Assembly: GCA_002496565.1 (NCBI GenBank)
Contig: DAKJ01000027.1
Location: 50,137-114,136, forward strand
Reading direction: 5' to 3'
Length of the DNA stretch: 64,000 nucleotides
Source: Methanosarcina sp. UBA289
GTDB taxonomy: Archaea > Halobacteriota > Methanosarcinia > Methanosarcinales > Methanosarcinaceae
In this document: piece by piece, positions 27,755-37,077 of the stretch
Layout: every line of letters begins with the position of its first letter
How positions within the stretch are numbered: position 1 is the stretch's first letter
The notes under the pieces: generated by a model
Told to the model about the DNA's origin: nothing
The model's input: only the letters and a program-made list of their open reading frames with translations
Database searches by the model: none
Program-made: the position numbers and the translations under genes

Positions 27755-28600
27755 ATGGACAGCGCAACGGAATTTCAGCCGCCTGTGCCGGTGGTCCGAC
27801 GGAATGGCTGGCTAAAAGCTTTAACCACAGCAGCGGTTTTCTATATTCTCTTACTGGTGGCATTGCTGCTGACGAAAAATTCAAACCTGTTTCCCAGCCT
27901 GGCTATGGTCGGTAGCTTTATGGTCCCTGTCGCTTATGTGGCTTTCATATATGAGCGCAAGCACCTGAGCCGCCTGACAATGCCAACAGTCTCCCTGACT
28001 TTTATATATGGCGGGTTGCTGGGTATCATTGCTGCTGCCCTTGTAGAGCCAATTTTTGTCCGCCAGCTGGATCTTGGGGCAATTTTAAAAATAGGATTCA
28101 TCGAAGAGTTTGCCAAAATACTGGGGGTACTGGTGATTGCACGCCACAGAAGACATGACTCGGAAATGGACGGGTTGATTCTGGGTGCGGCAGCAGGAAT
28201 GGGATTTGCAGCCCTGGAAAGTAACGGTTACGCTTTTACTGTCTTCCTGAAAAGCAATGGAAGCCTCTCATTAGTAGTTGTAGTGACCTTGATCCGAGGC
28301 CTGCTTTCCCCGCTGGGACATGGAACCTGGACAGCGATTTTAGCCAGTGTACTGTTTCGTGAAAGCAGGAACGGCCACTTTCTCATTAACCTGCAGGTAA
28401 TTGAGGCTTATCTGCTCGTTTCAATCCTGCACGCAATGTGGGACGGAACGGCCCTGGTTCTTACTGCTATCTTTAACCTGGTAGGCTTACTCATTAGCGA
28501 TGGGGTGATCGGTCTTATTGGCCTGGCAATTCTCTGGCTGCGCTGGCGAGAAGCGGTAAGGTTACAAACGGTTTTACCACCAGAAACCGAGGACATATAA
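27755..28600 (+). CDS. PrsW-family intramembrane metalloprotease
   Basis: The 281-residue multispanning protein has PrsW hallmarks: FIEEFAK (E117-E118) on one helix, a second motif in GMGFAALESNGY, SPLGHGTWTA and HAMWDG with conserved histidines near the C-terminus. In bacteria PrsW cleaves an anti-sigma factor; here the substrate is unknown because sigma factors are absent in archaea. AGAGGAGGA precedes ATG 27755 at a good distance. It probably forms one transcript with the DUF202 gene. Confidence 0.88.
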   Translation: MDSATEFQPPVPVVRRNGWLKALTTAAVFYILLLVALLLTKNSNLFPSLAMVGSFMVPVAYVAFIYERKHLSRLTMPTVSLTFIYGGLLGIIAAALVEPIFVRQLDLGAILKIGFIEEFAKILGVLVIARHRRHDSEMDGLILGAAAGMGFAALESNGYAFTVFLKSNGSLSLVVVVTLIRGLLSPLGHGTWTAILASVLFRESRNGHFLINLQVIEAYLLVSILHAMWDGTALVLTAIFNLVGLLISDGVIGLIGLAILWLRWREAVRLQTVLPPETEDI

Positions 28601-28687
28601 TCGGGAAAAAGGTAGAAAAAAGTGGGAAAACCATTTAAATCAGGAAAAATCACTTTTCAAGTTTTCTCCCGAGTACGAGGTGATCAA

Positions 28688-29590
28688 TTGACAACTTTGA
28701 GTGTTGACGAAAAAGCAATTATCGGCGTGATAGGCCTGGGAATTATGGGAAGTTCTTTTGCTTTGAACCTTCTGTCACGAGGCTATAATGTTCATGTCTA
28801 TAACAGAACCAAGGAAAAAGCTCAACCACTTGTCAAAAAAGGTGCTACTTTCCATTCTACACCACGGGATTTAGCTTCAGTAGCAGATGTTATTATGACC
28901 TCGCTGACTGATGAGGCTGCCATTGATAGTGTAGCTTATGGTGAAGACGGGTTTCTTAACGGAGCAAAGAAAGGTGCTTCATGGATTGACCTGAGCACAA
29001 TAGACCCCTCGGCATCACTCAAACATTCTGAAGCAGCAAAACAGGCAGGATTATATAGACTGGATACGCCTGTGGTGGGAAGCAAGGAATTGGCTTCAAA
29101 AGGAGAGCTTATTATTCATGTTGGGGGAAACTACGAAGTTTTTGAGAAATATGAGAGCTTTCTTAAAGAGCTTGGCAAAAGCATAATTTACCTGGGATCA
29201 GACGGCAACGGGCACAAAATGAAACTGGCAATAAACTTGCACCTCGGGCTTCTTGCAGAATCGTTTTCAGAGGCCCTGGCCTTCTCGCAAAAACTTGGGT
29301 TTGATACTAAAACTTTCGTTGAGACCATTAATAAGACTCCGATCGGGAACTATATTTCTCAGGGAAAGGGCCCAAAGATTGTAGAAGGTAATTTCGAACC
29401 AGCTTTCTCCCTCAATAACCTGTTCAAAGACCTGAAACTTATAAACACTCAGATAGCCAAAACCGGGGCTATATTACCAATGACAAAAGTTGCTATGGAG
29501 GAATACTCCAGAGCAGTACAAAATGGCGATGGTCAGAAGGATTTTAGTGTCATTGCGTTGGAAATTCAGCGTAAAAACGGATTAATTTAA
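28688..29590 (+). CDS. NAD(P)-dependent beta-hydroxyacid dehydrogenase family
   Basis: The 300-residue enzyme matches 3-hydroxyisobutyrate / 6-phosphogluconate dehydrogenase-like proteins. It has an N-terminal Rossmann motif GVIGLGIMG (13-21), the NRT turn after strand beta-2, a substrate loop (DTPVVGSKELASKG) and the catalytic-lysine helix GNGHKMKLAIN. It may act as a succinate- or glyoxylate-semialdehyde reductase. The chosen start, TTG 28688, follows a strong GAGGTGATC; the frame is open back to GTG 28622, but that adds an unrelated 22 residues. The stop is one base from the stop of the convergent MEDS gene. Confidence 0.88.
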   Translation: MTTLSVDEKAIIGVIGLGIMGSSFALNLLSRGYNVHVYNRTKEKAQPLVKKGATFHSTPRDLASVADVIMTSLTDEAAIDSVAYGEDGFLNGAKKGASWIDLSTIDPSASLKHSEAAKQAGLYRLDTPVVGSKELASKGELIIHVGGNYEVFEKYESFLKELGKSIIYLGSDGNGHKMKLAINLHLGLLAESFSEALAFSQKLGFDTKTFVETINKTPIGNYISQGKGPKIVEGNFEPAFSLNNLFKDLKLINTQIAKTGAILPMTKVAMEEYSRAVQNGDGQKDFSVIALEIQRKNGLI

Positions 29591-29591
29591 A

Positions 29592-30236
29592 TCATAAAGA
29601 TTCTGCCACGGATCTGACCAAACTCAACTTTAAGAATGCAAAAATATTTTTTATCCTAAATTTTTTATTTTTCTCCCATTTTCCTTCCTTTTTGATCAGA
29701 GCAAATTGATGACTTTCAATTATGTTAATAATTTCAGCTGCATTATACTTGCTGAGATAATAGGTACAGAGAACCAGCATCTGAGAGTTGTCGATTAATC
29801 GGTTTATTTCTCGTTCATATTCAGCGAAATCATCCCGATACTCTTCTTCCAGCGAGAAGATACCTTCAAATAACCTCAAACCATCATAACCATCGGCTAA
29901 AGCCCCGTTAACTTTTTCAAACAGGCCATTTAAAATATCTTGTGTATCGAAAAAACCTCTTTTTAAGTACCAGTCATCATAATGAATAATTTCTATTTGC
30001 CCTTTCTCCAGATAGATATCGAGATCAGGAACAGACTTTTCAAAGGATTTTTTTGCTTCCAGAGGATTTGATGCAATCCATATACAAAATTCGTTATTTT
30101 CTAATCCCGCTTTTAAATATGGAATAATTATATCCATCAAATCCTTCTTTGTATTGTAGAACTGGCAAAAATGTGTTCCCCAGTTAACCCTCCCAATAAC
30201 ATCAATGCCAGAATTTCTAGTTGCTTCTTTTGTCAT
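29592..30236 (-). CDS. MEDS-domain (DcmR-type sensory) protein
   Basis: The 214-residue protein has the MEDS domain found in methanogens and methylotrophs. The hallmark is WGTHFCQFYNTKKDLM near the N-terminus, then a strand-helix pattern with LRLFEGIFSLEEEY in the middle. MEDS proteins sense hydrocarbon or methylated ligands and often carry an added histidine kinase or HTH domain; here no output domain is present, only a basic tail of about 35 residues. GGGGAGAGG precedes ATG 30236. It converges with the dehydrogenase gene with one intervening base. Confidence 0.85.
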   Translation of the reverse strand: MTKEATRNSGIDVIGRVNWGTHFCQFYNTKKDLMDIIIPYLKAGLENNEFCIWIASNPLEAKKSFEKSVPDLDIYLEKGQIEIIHYDDWYLKRGFFDTQDILNGLFEKVNGALADGYDGLRLFEGIFSLEEEYRDDFAEYEREINRLIDNSQMLVLCTYYLSKYNAAEIINIIESHQFALIKKEGKWEKNKKFRIKNIFAFLKLSLVRSVAESL

Positions 30237-30553
30237 CCTCTCCCCGTTTGATCATACTCAGCTTTACTTTCCATTCCGCATAAAATAAGCAATGATTTAT
30301 TATAAATTATTTATATAAAAATTGATTTGAGACAAGAGAGATTTAATAAGTTTCAAGCCAATAAAAGATATTTCTCAAAAATGCAAATGAGAAAGCATCA
30401 TGGCATGATTGGATGAAGCCACGAGGATTTAATATTTTAAAAGTCCTTAATAAAGGGATACTCTTTAAAAAATGTCTGAGCTTTTGTTACCTGAATCTTA
30501 TGACCTATTCTTTGAGCGAATTTACTTGAGCAAAAACCTGCTATGTAAATTCA
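30237..30553. other. intergenic, no feature seen
   Basis: This AT-rich gap shows no coding pattern, repeat or structure. It includes the promoter side of the MEDS gene. Confidence 0.3.
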
Positions 30554-30784
30554 TTAATCTTTTGGTTTTGGTGGTTTAATACGTTCGCTTTCCAGGCGTT
30601 CGATTTCTCTGGTAACGTCATCAGGGGTGTTATACTCTATTTCAGGTATCCCCTTAAGGAGATCCAGAAAATCACTTTCTGCCTCCATTCCTTCAGCAAA
30701 CCTGATAATGTCTTTCCTGTTTGCGGGATAGCCGATGCCCCTACCGGTTATATACTCTTTAACATCACGCGGACCTCTTTTGAT
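30554..30784 (-). CDS. DUF2795-family small protein with apparent ATC start
   Basis: A minus-strand frame of 76 codons ending at 30554 encodes a DUF2795-type protein: GYPANRKDIIRFAEGME, then LDLLKGIPEIEYNTPDDV, and a charged tail ending PPKPKD. It has no ATG, GTG or TTG near its N-terminus, and a stop lies just upstream. A near-perfect ribosome binding site GGGAGGTGA lies four bases before the codon ATC at 30784-30782, exactly where ATG stands in other genes here. The gene therefore starts at a rare ATC codon or has lost its ATG. A relative at 31249 and a relic at 31534 lie next to it. Confidence 0.6.
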   Translation of the reverse strand: MKRGPRDVKEYITGRGIGYPANRKDIIRFAEGMEAESDFLDLLKGIPEIEYNTPDDVTREIERLESERIKPPKPKD

Positions 30785-30850
30785 AAGCTCACCTCCCTAG
30801 AATCAGGTGGCTACAACCTTCTCGTCTGGTTGCCAATCCTCAGTTCAATT

Positions 30851-30912
30851 ATTTTCCACTAATATTTTCACTAATATTTTCACTAATATTTTCACTAAAG
30901 TTTTCCACTAAT
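30851..30912. repeat. 12-13-bp tandem repeat, five units
   Basis: Five units on the model ATTTTCACTAAT run from 30851 to 30912; units two and three are identical. The array lies just upstream of the ATC-start DUF2795 gene. The rest of the gap 30785-31248 shows no coding. Confidence 0.8.
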
Positions 30913-31248
30913 ATGCTAACTGAGTTAAGTATAACCATAGCTGAAGATTGTTTACCAGATAATTTGTCTTTGAGAACCAGGAGTTCATTGGTCTCCCGAT
31001 TTTTATGTCAAAAGGGAGACTGCCACATTTTCGATAAATTAATCACTCCCTTTAAAAGCTAGGAGAGAGCTCATGGATATTTTAATGTTGAAACTTCTCT
31101 TTAGAAATACCCTACCAAGATACCTTAAATACTCTATAAGCTACTTTATCTTGAAGGAAAGAGCAAACACTCTTAAATGTAGAAGTCTGGCAAGATCTAT
31201 TTTTAAGATTTGTCCCCCATTTGACGGTTGATTTGCTTTAAAGTAAAT

Positions 31249-31446
31249 TTAGATTCTTTCAAGTTCCTTGAAGACTTCGTCAGCGCTGGCATATTCCTTG
31301 TCTGGGAGCATGCCAATATTCTCCAGTAGCGGATCCGCCATTGCACCACTGCTTCTTGCTTGCTCAATTATATCATTCTTTTTTGCAGGAAATTTTACTT
31401 TTTGTAATAAATCATGAATATCCATCGGAATAATTTCCTCCACCAT
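31249..31446 (-). CDS. DUF2795-family small protein
   Basis: The 65-residue protein fits DUF2795: LLQKVKFPAKKNDIIEQARS, a second helix (ADPLLENIGMLPDKEY) and the terminal SADEVFKELERI. These are small helical proteins of unknown role. ATG 31446 is preceded by GGGGGA; a second ATG eight codons later has GGAGG. It is one of three related units in 1.1 kb (30554, 31249 and the relic at 31534), so the cluster arose by local duplication. Confidence 0.75.
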   Translation of the reverse strand: MVEEIIPMDIHDLLQKVKFPAKKNDIIEQARSSGAMADPLLENIGMLPDKEYASADEVFKELERI

Positions 31447-31533
31447 AACTTTTCCCCCTTACTTCAGTTTAGTTTCCTTTATGTTTCCTAAAATTCTATT
31501 TTAGTCAAGCTTTTTTGTAAAAAGCTTATGTCA

Positions 31534-31620
31534 TCAGTGTCCTGCAAACTTGGTAGCTAGCATCACTACCCTTACATTCTTGACAAAATCTTCCCTCTTT
31601 GCAGGAAAATCGATATCTTT
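31534..31620 (-). pseudogene. relic of a third DUF2795 gene
   Basis: A short minus-strand frame reads KDIDFPAKREDFVKNVR and stops at 31534. The FPAK motif and its context match the intact neighbour (KFPAKKNDII). A stop codon lies in frame a few codons upstream and the second half of the domain is missing, so this is a fragment. The remaining gap 31447-31967 shows nothing else. Confidence 0.5.
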
Positions 31621-31967
31621 AGAGCTTTCTCAACAGAACCAGATTTGTATGCATAAGTTTTCTCGTGTGTTTCTCATGTGTTTTTCTAATATTATTACTG
31701 GCATTACACCTTAAGATTAGAATAACACTCTCTGCCTTTTTCAGCAAACCTAATAAGATATTCCTTGATGAATTTTGTGAAAGTTTCACCTCGGTAGGTT
31801 CGTGTAGATATCACTTTTCTCCGGTTGACCACCCCCATTATACAGTATAGCCATAATTATATAAAAATAATTCAACCAAAACATTTAATAGAGGATAAGT
31901 ATCTTTTTTGGAGTTCAGCGTTTTTTGTTTATACTGGAAACTTCTCAATTTAGTCGTCAGAATGGGA

Positions 31968-33260
31968 TTATTCTGTCCTTTCTTTTATTGATCGGCCTGA
32001 TAATTTCCTGTAAATCCATTCAACACAGAAGCAGAAAAAAACCGTGATTAAAAGCAGCTCCACAGTTAGTTTCGAACTCACATATTCGTAATAAATTAAC
32101 GCTCCGAAGAAAATCAAGCTACTTAGAAGTGAAGCCCGAATTATCCAGCATTTCGCTCCGGTCTCTTTTAAAAGACGCAGATGAGAAGTATTAACGGCTA
32201 CATAAATTATAAGCAGGGAGGTACTTGCGAGCATACCTATTCCATCCAGAGGAAGGAAGTTAGCTAGGAGTATCACAAGACCGGATGTAATAAAAAGTCC
32301 TTCTGTTCCTCTTTTCCAGATTTTCCTCTCAAAAAGGAAGGGCAATCGCCCTTCTTTTGCAAGCAAATAACTTATGTTTGCCCCCCCGTAAAGAGAAGCG
32401 TTTATCGCAGAAGAAGTTGAAATTAAAGCGGCGAGAGCCATAATTTTGAAACCTATAGCTCCTAAAAAAGGCTTCGCTGCAGCTGCAAGAGCATAGTCTT
32501 TTGACTTTTCAATCTCAAAGGTTGAGAGATTTCCTATTACTGCAAAGCTTACTGATATGTAGATAATAATGACAAGTACAATACTCAGATAAATTGCTCT
32601 TGGAAGAGTGGTTTCTGGATTATTGATGTCTTCTACGGCATTGGTTATCAATCCAAACCCCTGGTATGCAAGAAACACAACTCCTGCCCCAAAGAAAATA
32701 TTCTTGGAATCTGGCCATGTAGATATAGAGAGATTTCCAGTGTCCATGTAAACAATACCTGCAGCCGCAAAAAGAAGCAGTATGACAAACTTTATCGAAA
32801 CTATAAATAGTTCCGATTTTCCTACGGCTTTTGCTCCTATAAAATTAATTGCTGTAAAAATTAGGATAATTGCACTTGCAAAAATCTGTTCCCATAACTG
32901 CGCTGAGCCTGGAGGCAGAAAGGTTACTGCGTAAGAAGCGAACCCTTTTGAATAAAGAGCAAGTGCGAAGATATAGCTTATCCAGAGTAAAAGGTTAAGC
33001 CCTCCACTTAAAACTCCGTCTCCGAAACCTTTTAGAATGAATTCTATAGGCCCACCGGCCGATTGATATCTTACTCCAAGTTTTGCATAGGAATAAGCAT
33101 TTAAAAGTGCGACCAATCCTGCAATAATAAAAGAAATATATATTGCATTTCCCGAAATCTTAACAGCTGTCCCAAAAATAGAAAAGATCCCGGCTCCAAT
33201 CATACCCCCGACACCAATTGAAGTTGCAGCATAGAGTCCCATTGATTTGGTACCAGTCAT
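31968..33260 (-). CDS. APC-family amino acid permease, copy 1
   Basis: The 430-residue protein has about 12 transmembrane helices and the APC substrate-binding start (SIGVGGMIGAGIF), a typical unwound-helix motif. A conserved stretch FLAYQGFGLITNAVEDINNP matches APC helix 6 and the following loop. It would import an amino acid by proton or Na+ coupling; substrate unknown. CGGAG precedes ATG 33260. A second APC permease (59.9 kb) is only distantly similar. Confidence 0.87.
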   Translation of the reverse strand: MTGTKSMGLYAATSIGVGGMIGAGIFSIFGTAVKISGNAIYISFIIAGLVALLNAYSYAKLGVRYQSAGGPIEFILKGFGDGVLSGGLNLLLWISYIFALALYSKGFASYAVTFLPPGSAQLWEQIFASAIILIFTAINFIGAKAVGKSELFIVSIKFVILLLFAAAGIVYMDTGNLSISTWPDSKNIFFGAGVVFLAYQGFGLITNAVEDINNPETTLPRAIYLSIVLVIIIYISVSFAVIGNLSTFEIEKSKDYALAAAAKPFLGAIGFKIMALAALISTSSAINASLYGGANISYLLAKEGRLPFLFERKIWKRGTEGLFITSGLVILLANFLPLDGIGMLASTSLLIIYVAVNTSHLRLLKETGAKCWIIRASLLSSLIFFGALIYYEYVSSKLTVELLLITVFFCFCVEWIYRKLSGRSIKERTE

Positions 33261-33659
33261 AAAACTCCGGATTTTAGATCTCTTCGCTTAGAAGCCAGTT
33301 CAGTGCGATCAAGTAATTCTGATTCCAAAGATGAATATATTAACCTATTTTTTCCATTTATCCTGAGATATAGTTTTCCTGTTTTATTGATGTACACCAA
33401 GCCAGAAATGTACCTAACAAATGGAGTAATATTCAATAAATCAGAGTGGTAGTCAAAAAATGATCTGAAAGGACATAGTTTTATATTTATAACTTTTCAG
33501 CATAATATTAAATTCTGCATAGGCTTATATAATAAAATTGAGATATCTTTGCTTTTAGAATTTTTAAAAATATCTTAAAAGATTAGTATTTTAAGGCAAA
33601 TATTTTGAAACTATAAGGAACCATGAATAGAAGGAAGATTACAGTAGGTATGAAAAAAT
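33261..33659. other. intergenic region between divergent permease and P-type ATPase
   Basis: No gene. A TATA-like CTTATATAATA at about 33523-33533 may serve the rightward P-type ATPase with a long leader of about 100 bases. Confidence 0.35.
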
Positions 33660-36209
33660 ATGGAAACAACATTCGATCCAGAAAATATAACTGGACTTTC
33701 TGATGAAGAGGCTGCTGAAATACTTAAGAACGAAGGTTATAACGAATTACCGTCCCAAAAAAAACAGAGCCTTTTTTCCATCTTACTGAATGTTCTTAAA
33801 GAACCCATGTTGCTCCTCCTTTTAATTGCAGGTACGATTTATCTATTTCTTGGGGAAGTAAGAGATGCTCTAGTATTGCTAGTTTTCGTTTTTGTGGTCG
33901 TGGGTATAACATTTAACCAGGAAATAAAGACCGAAAGAGCATTAGAGGCTTTAAAAAACCTCTCAAGCCCAAGAGCTCTTGTGATAAGAAACGGGGAACA
34001 GAAAAGAATTCCAGGACGAGAAGTCGTTAAAGGAGATACCCTAATTTTAAGAGAGGGAGACCGGGTCCCAGCCGATGGGGTTGTGCTCTCCTGTACAAAT
34101 CTTCTTATAGACGAATCCTTGCTCACAGGCGAATCTCTCGCTGTTAGAAAGTGCGAATCTACTGGCTTAACTCATTCTTTGAAACCCGAGCAGCCAGGAG
34201 GAGAAGATCTTCCTTTCGTATATTCAGGAACTCTGGTAATTCAGGGTCATGGAGTAGCCAAGGTAATCGAAACCGGAATACATACTGAAATGGGAAAAAT
34301 AGGGAAATCTCTGGGGACGATCGCCGAAGAAGATTCTCTACTCAAGAAAGAGACCACCCAAATTATAAAGACATTTGCTGTTTTCGGAGGGATACTCTGC
34401 GCTTTTGTAGTCGTAGTCTATGGTTTGACCAGAGGAGATTGGTTACACGGCTTGCTTGCGGGACTGAGTTTGAGCATGGCCCTTCTCCCTGAAGAGTTCT
34501 CAGTAGTTTTGTTGATATTCCTGAGTATGGGAGCCTGGCGCCTGTCCAAAAGAAATGTTCTCGTACGGCGCATGCCTGCAATTGAGACTCTCGGGGCTTC
34601 AACCGTATTATGCGTGGATAAAACAGGAACTTTAACCTTGAACCGGATGATTCTCAGTTCCTTATTTTCAAAAGGGGAGTATTGCGAACTCGATAAAAAA
34701 GAGTGCCTGCTTGAGAACTTCCATGAATTGCTTGAATTTGGTTATCTGGCAAGCCAGCGGGATCCTTTTGATCCTCTTGAGAAAGAAATAAAAAGAAACA
34801 CTGAAAAATTCCTTTATGATACTGAACATATACATGAAGAGTGGAAGACTGTTCGGGAATATCCTCTCTCAAAAAACCTGCTTGCTCTTTCAAACGTCTG
34901 GGAATCTCCCAACTCCGGGAAGTATGTTATTGCTACAAAAGGTGCGCCTGAAGCAATTTTTGATTTATGCCATCTTAGTGAAGCCGAAAAAGAAGAGTTA
35001 TCGGCTCATGTCCAGGAGATGGCAAACAAGGGCTTGAGACTTCTGGGTGTGGCTAAAGCCAGTTTTTATGAGAACTCTTTACCTGAAAAACAGCATGATT
35101 TCGAATTTGAATTTATAGGATTGCTTGGATTTGTCGACCCTGTACGGCCGTCCGTTGCCCAATCAGTGAAGGAATGTTATAAGGCCGGGATAAGAGTTAT
35201 TATGATTACCGGAGACTATCCTGGTACAGCTCAGCATATAGCTAGGCAGATAGGTTTAAAGAATCCAGATAAGTACATTACGGGCCCTGAACTGGCAAAT
35301 ATGGATCAAAACGAGCTTGCGGAGAAAATAAAAGTAACAAATATCTTCGCCCGTGTTGTGCCAGAACAAAAACTGACAATTGTAAATGCTTTAAAACAAA
35401 ACGGAGAAGTTGTTGCAATGACAGGAGACGGGGTTAACGATGCTCCTGCCCTGAAATCGGCCCATATTGGAATTGCAATGGGAGAAAGGGGTACGGACGT
35501 AGCTCGTGAGTCTGCATCAATTGTCCTTCTGAACGACGATTTCTTTTCCATAGTTGCAGCCGTCAGACTTGGAAGGCGGATTTTCGATAATCTCAAGAAG
35601 GCGATAGGTTACATATTTTCAGTTCATATGCCCATTGCAGGACTCGCCCTCTTCCCTATATTATTTAATTTACCCCTTGTCCTTTTGCCTGCACATATAG
35701 CATTTCTAGAATTAATAATTGATCCTGCCTGTTCAACAGTCTTTGAGGCTGAGCCTGAAGAGAAAAATATAATGAACCGATCACCTCGGAATTTACAGGA
35801 AAGAATGTTCGGAAGAAATAATCTGGCTCTTAGTCTGGTACAGGGCATAAGTATGCTTGCAGGAGTGATTGCTATTTACCTGTATGCAATATATATGGGC
35901 AAAGGCGAAGTGGAAGCACGCACATTAACCTTTGCGGCACTCGTAATTGCAAACCTTACTTTAATCGTGGCAAACCTTTCCTGGTCTCAGAGCCTGGTCA
36001 AAACGTTATCTTCTGAGAACAAAGCCTTGAGATATGTGCTAGTAGGAGCGCTTTCAGGTTTACTTATGGTTTTGTATGTCCCGGCTCTAAGAAGTCTGTT
36101 CCGGTTCTCACTGCTGCACGGTGATGACTTGCTAATCGCATTTGTTGTGGGAACTCTAAGTATTATATGGCTCAGATTACTCAAAGGCAAAATAAACAAT
36201 AGTATTTGA
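33660..36209 (+). CDS. cation-transporting P-type ATPase (P2-like)
   Basis: The 849-residue ATPase has an N-terminal cation-ATPase domain (ITGLSDEEAAEILKNEGYN), the actuator LTGES (about 156-160), the phosphorylation site DKTGTLT (about 320-326) and the hinge TGDGVNDAPAL (about 587-597). Helices and N-domain order match P2A/P2B calcium-type pumps. The helix-4 motif reads LLPEEFSV rather than the Ca-ATPase VPEGLP, so the transported ion is uncertain; Ca2+ or Mn2+ are candidates. It is followed by a long non-coding stretch and probably forms its own transcript. Confidence 0.88.
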   Translation: METTFDPENITGLSDEEAAEILKNEGYNELPSQKKQSLFSILLNVLKEPMLLLLLIAGTIYLFLGEVRDALVLLVFVFVVVGITFNQEIKTERALEALKNLSSPRALVIRNGEQKRIPGREVVKGDTLILREGDRVPADGVVLSCTNLLIDESLLTGESLAVRKCESTGLTHSLKPEQPGGEDLPFVYSGTLVIQGHGVAKVIETGIHTEMGKIGKSLGTIAEEDSLLKKETTQIIKTFAVFGGILCAFVVVVYGLTRGDWLHGLLAGLSLSMALLPEEFSVVLLIFLSMGAWRLSKRNVLVRRMPAIETLGASTVLCVDKTGTLTLNRMILSSLFSKGEYCELDKKECLLENFHELLEFGYLASQRDPFDPLEKEIKRNTEKFLYDTEHIHEEWKTVREYPLSKNLLALSNVWESPNSGKYVIATKGAPEAIFDLCHLSEAEKEELSAHVQEMANKGLRLLGVAKASFYENSLPEKQHDFEFEFIGLLGFVDPVRPSVAQSVKECYKAGIRVIMITGDYPGTAQHIARQIGLKNPDKYITGPELANMDQNELAEKIKVTNIFARVVPEQKLTIVNALKQNGEVVAMTGDGVNDAPALKSAHIGIAMGERGTDVARESASIVLLNDDFFSIVAAVRLGRRIFDNLKKAIGYIFSVHMPIAGLALFPILFNLPLVLLPAHIAFLELIIDPACSTVFEAEPEEKNIMNRSPRNLQERMFGRNNLALSLVQGISMLAGVIAIYLYAIYMGKGEVEARTLTFAALVIANLTLIVANLSWSQSLVKTLSSENKALRYVLVGALSGLLMVLYVPALRSLFRFSLLHGDDLLIAFVVGTLSIIWLRLLKGKINNSI

Positions 36210-36455
36210 GCTTTTGAGTAATATATCACTTTTTAAAATAGTATTTTTGCCAGGTCAAAGGCACCAAGTTCAGAGCCTGATCTCGTAGGAGTTAGTGTGT
36301 TCTAATTAACCTATCGCACTAATTTTCTATAATCTTTTACTTAATAAATTATACTTTTAATTTGCGGATTGAATTTTTCTATCCATTTTTTTGCAAATGA
36401 TTGTGATTTTGATACCCTATTAAACTCTTTTCTGTTTTATATCTTTCATATGTTC
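36210..36455. other. AT-rich intergenic DNA left of the MITE-like element
   Basis: No gene or structure was recognised. A LysE C-terminal continuation was looked for on the minus strand here and not found. Confidence 0.3.
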
Positions 36456-36788
36456 CGGCTCTGTAGAAATCCTTAATTTTACGCAAATTATTTCTCCCGC
36501 TTTTTTGTTTATGTTATACACTAACAGTTTGATTTTTATTTCTTTGACTTGATTATAGAACTTTATTGCCTTAGAACTTTATCGCCTTATTACTTCTCCA
36601 AAATTTCATTTGACAATAGAGAACGTTGTTTTTGCTATGTTCCGTTTATTATTTATCATTGATAGTGCATGTTGTAATCAGCATGTCATTGTATCCTGAA
36701 GCTTCAAGCAAAGTTGAGTCGATCTTAGCTTCTTTTATTTTTATATATTTTTGAGTAAAATCAAATTTAAAGGATCTCTGCAAAGCCG
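36456..36788. mobile_element. MITE-like element with about 20-bp terminal inverted repeats
   Basis: The left end CGGCTCTGTAGAAATCCTT (36456-36474) is matched, inverted, by AAAGGATCTCTGCAAAGCCG at the right end (36769-36788), with three to four mismatches. The 333-bp interior encodes no full transposase. One minus-strand frame (right end to stop 36649) reads about 45 codons, including STLLEASGYNDMLITTC, with no ATG. Flanks share TTC, a possible target duplication. It abuts the truncated end of a LysE pseudogene. Related solo ends occur near 4430 and 16950. Confidence 0.65.
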
Positions 36789-37077
36789 TTCTTTTTGATT
36801 TTCAGAGATTCAATTCCTGAACATATGAGATAGGACGCTCCAAAAAACGCAATAATTCCTATAATAAAATCATAACTTGTCAGATGCGACAGAACAAATA
36901 GCACGGATAAAACAATTGGCAGGTCTGTAATTAAAGGAGACATTGCAACCTTTATCCCTTCCCACTTGCCGTGTGCAGAGTTTCAGAAATGGTTACAGCC
37001 AGCAGTGGGCCTGGAGACGTCCCCGAAGCGAAGCCGAGAACTGATCCCAGAAATAAAAATTCAATAAGATCAAGCAT
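36789..37077 (-). pseudogene. LysE-type exporter, frameshifted and cut by the MITE-like element
   Basis: From ATG 37077 (preceded by GAGG) the minus strand encodes a typical LysE/RhtB N-terminus, with LGFASGTSPGPLLAVTISETL. It then runs off frame near 36965, and the next frame continues WEGIKVAMSPLITDLPIVLSV. The sequence ends at ESLKIKKN exactly where the mobile element begins, and the remainder is absent. An amino-acid exporter was therefore lost. Confidence 0.75.
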
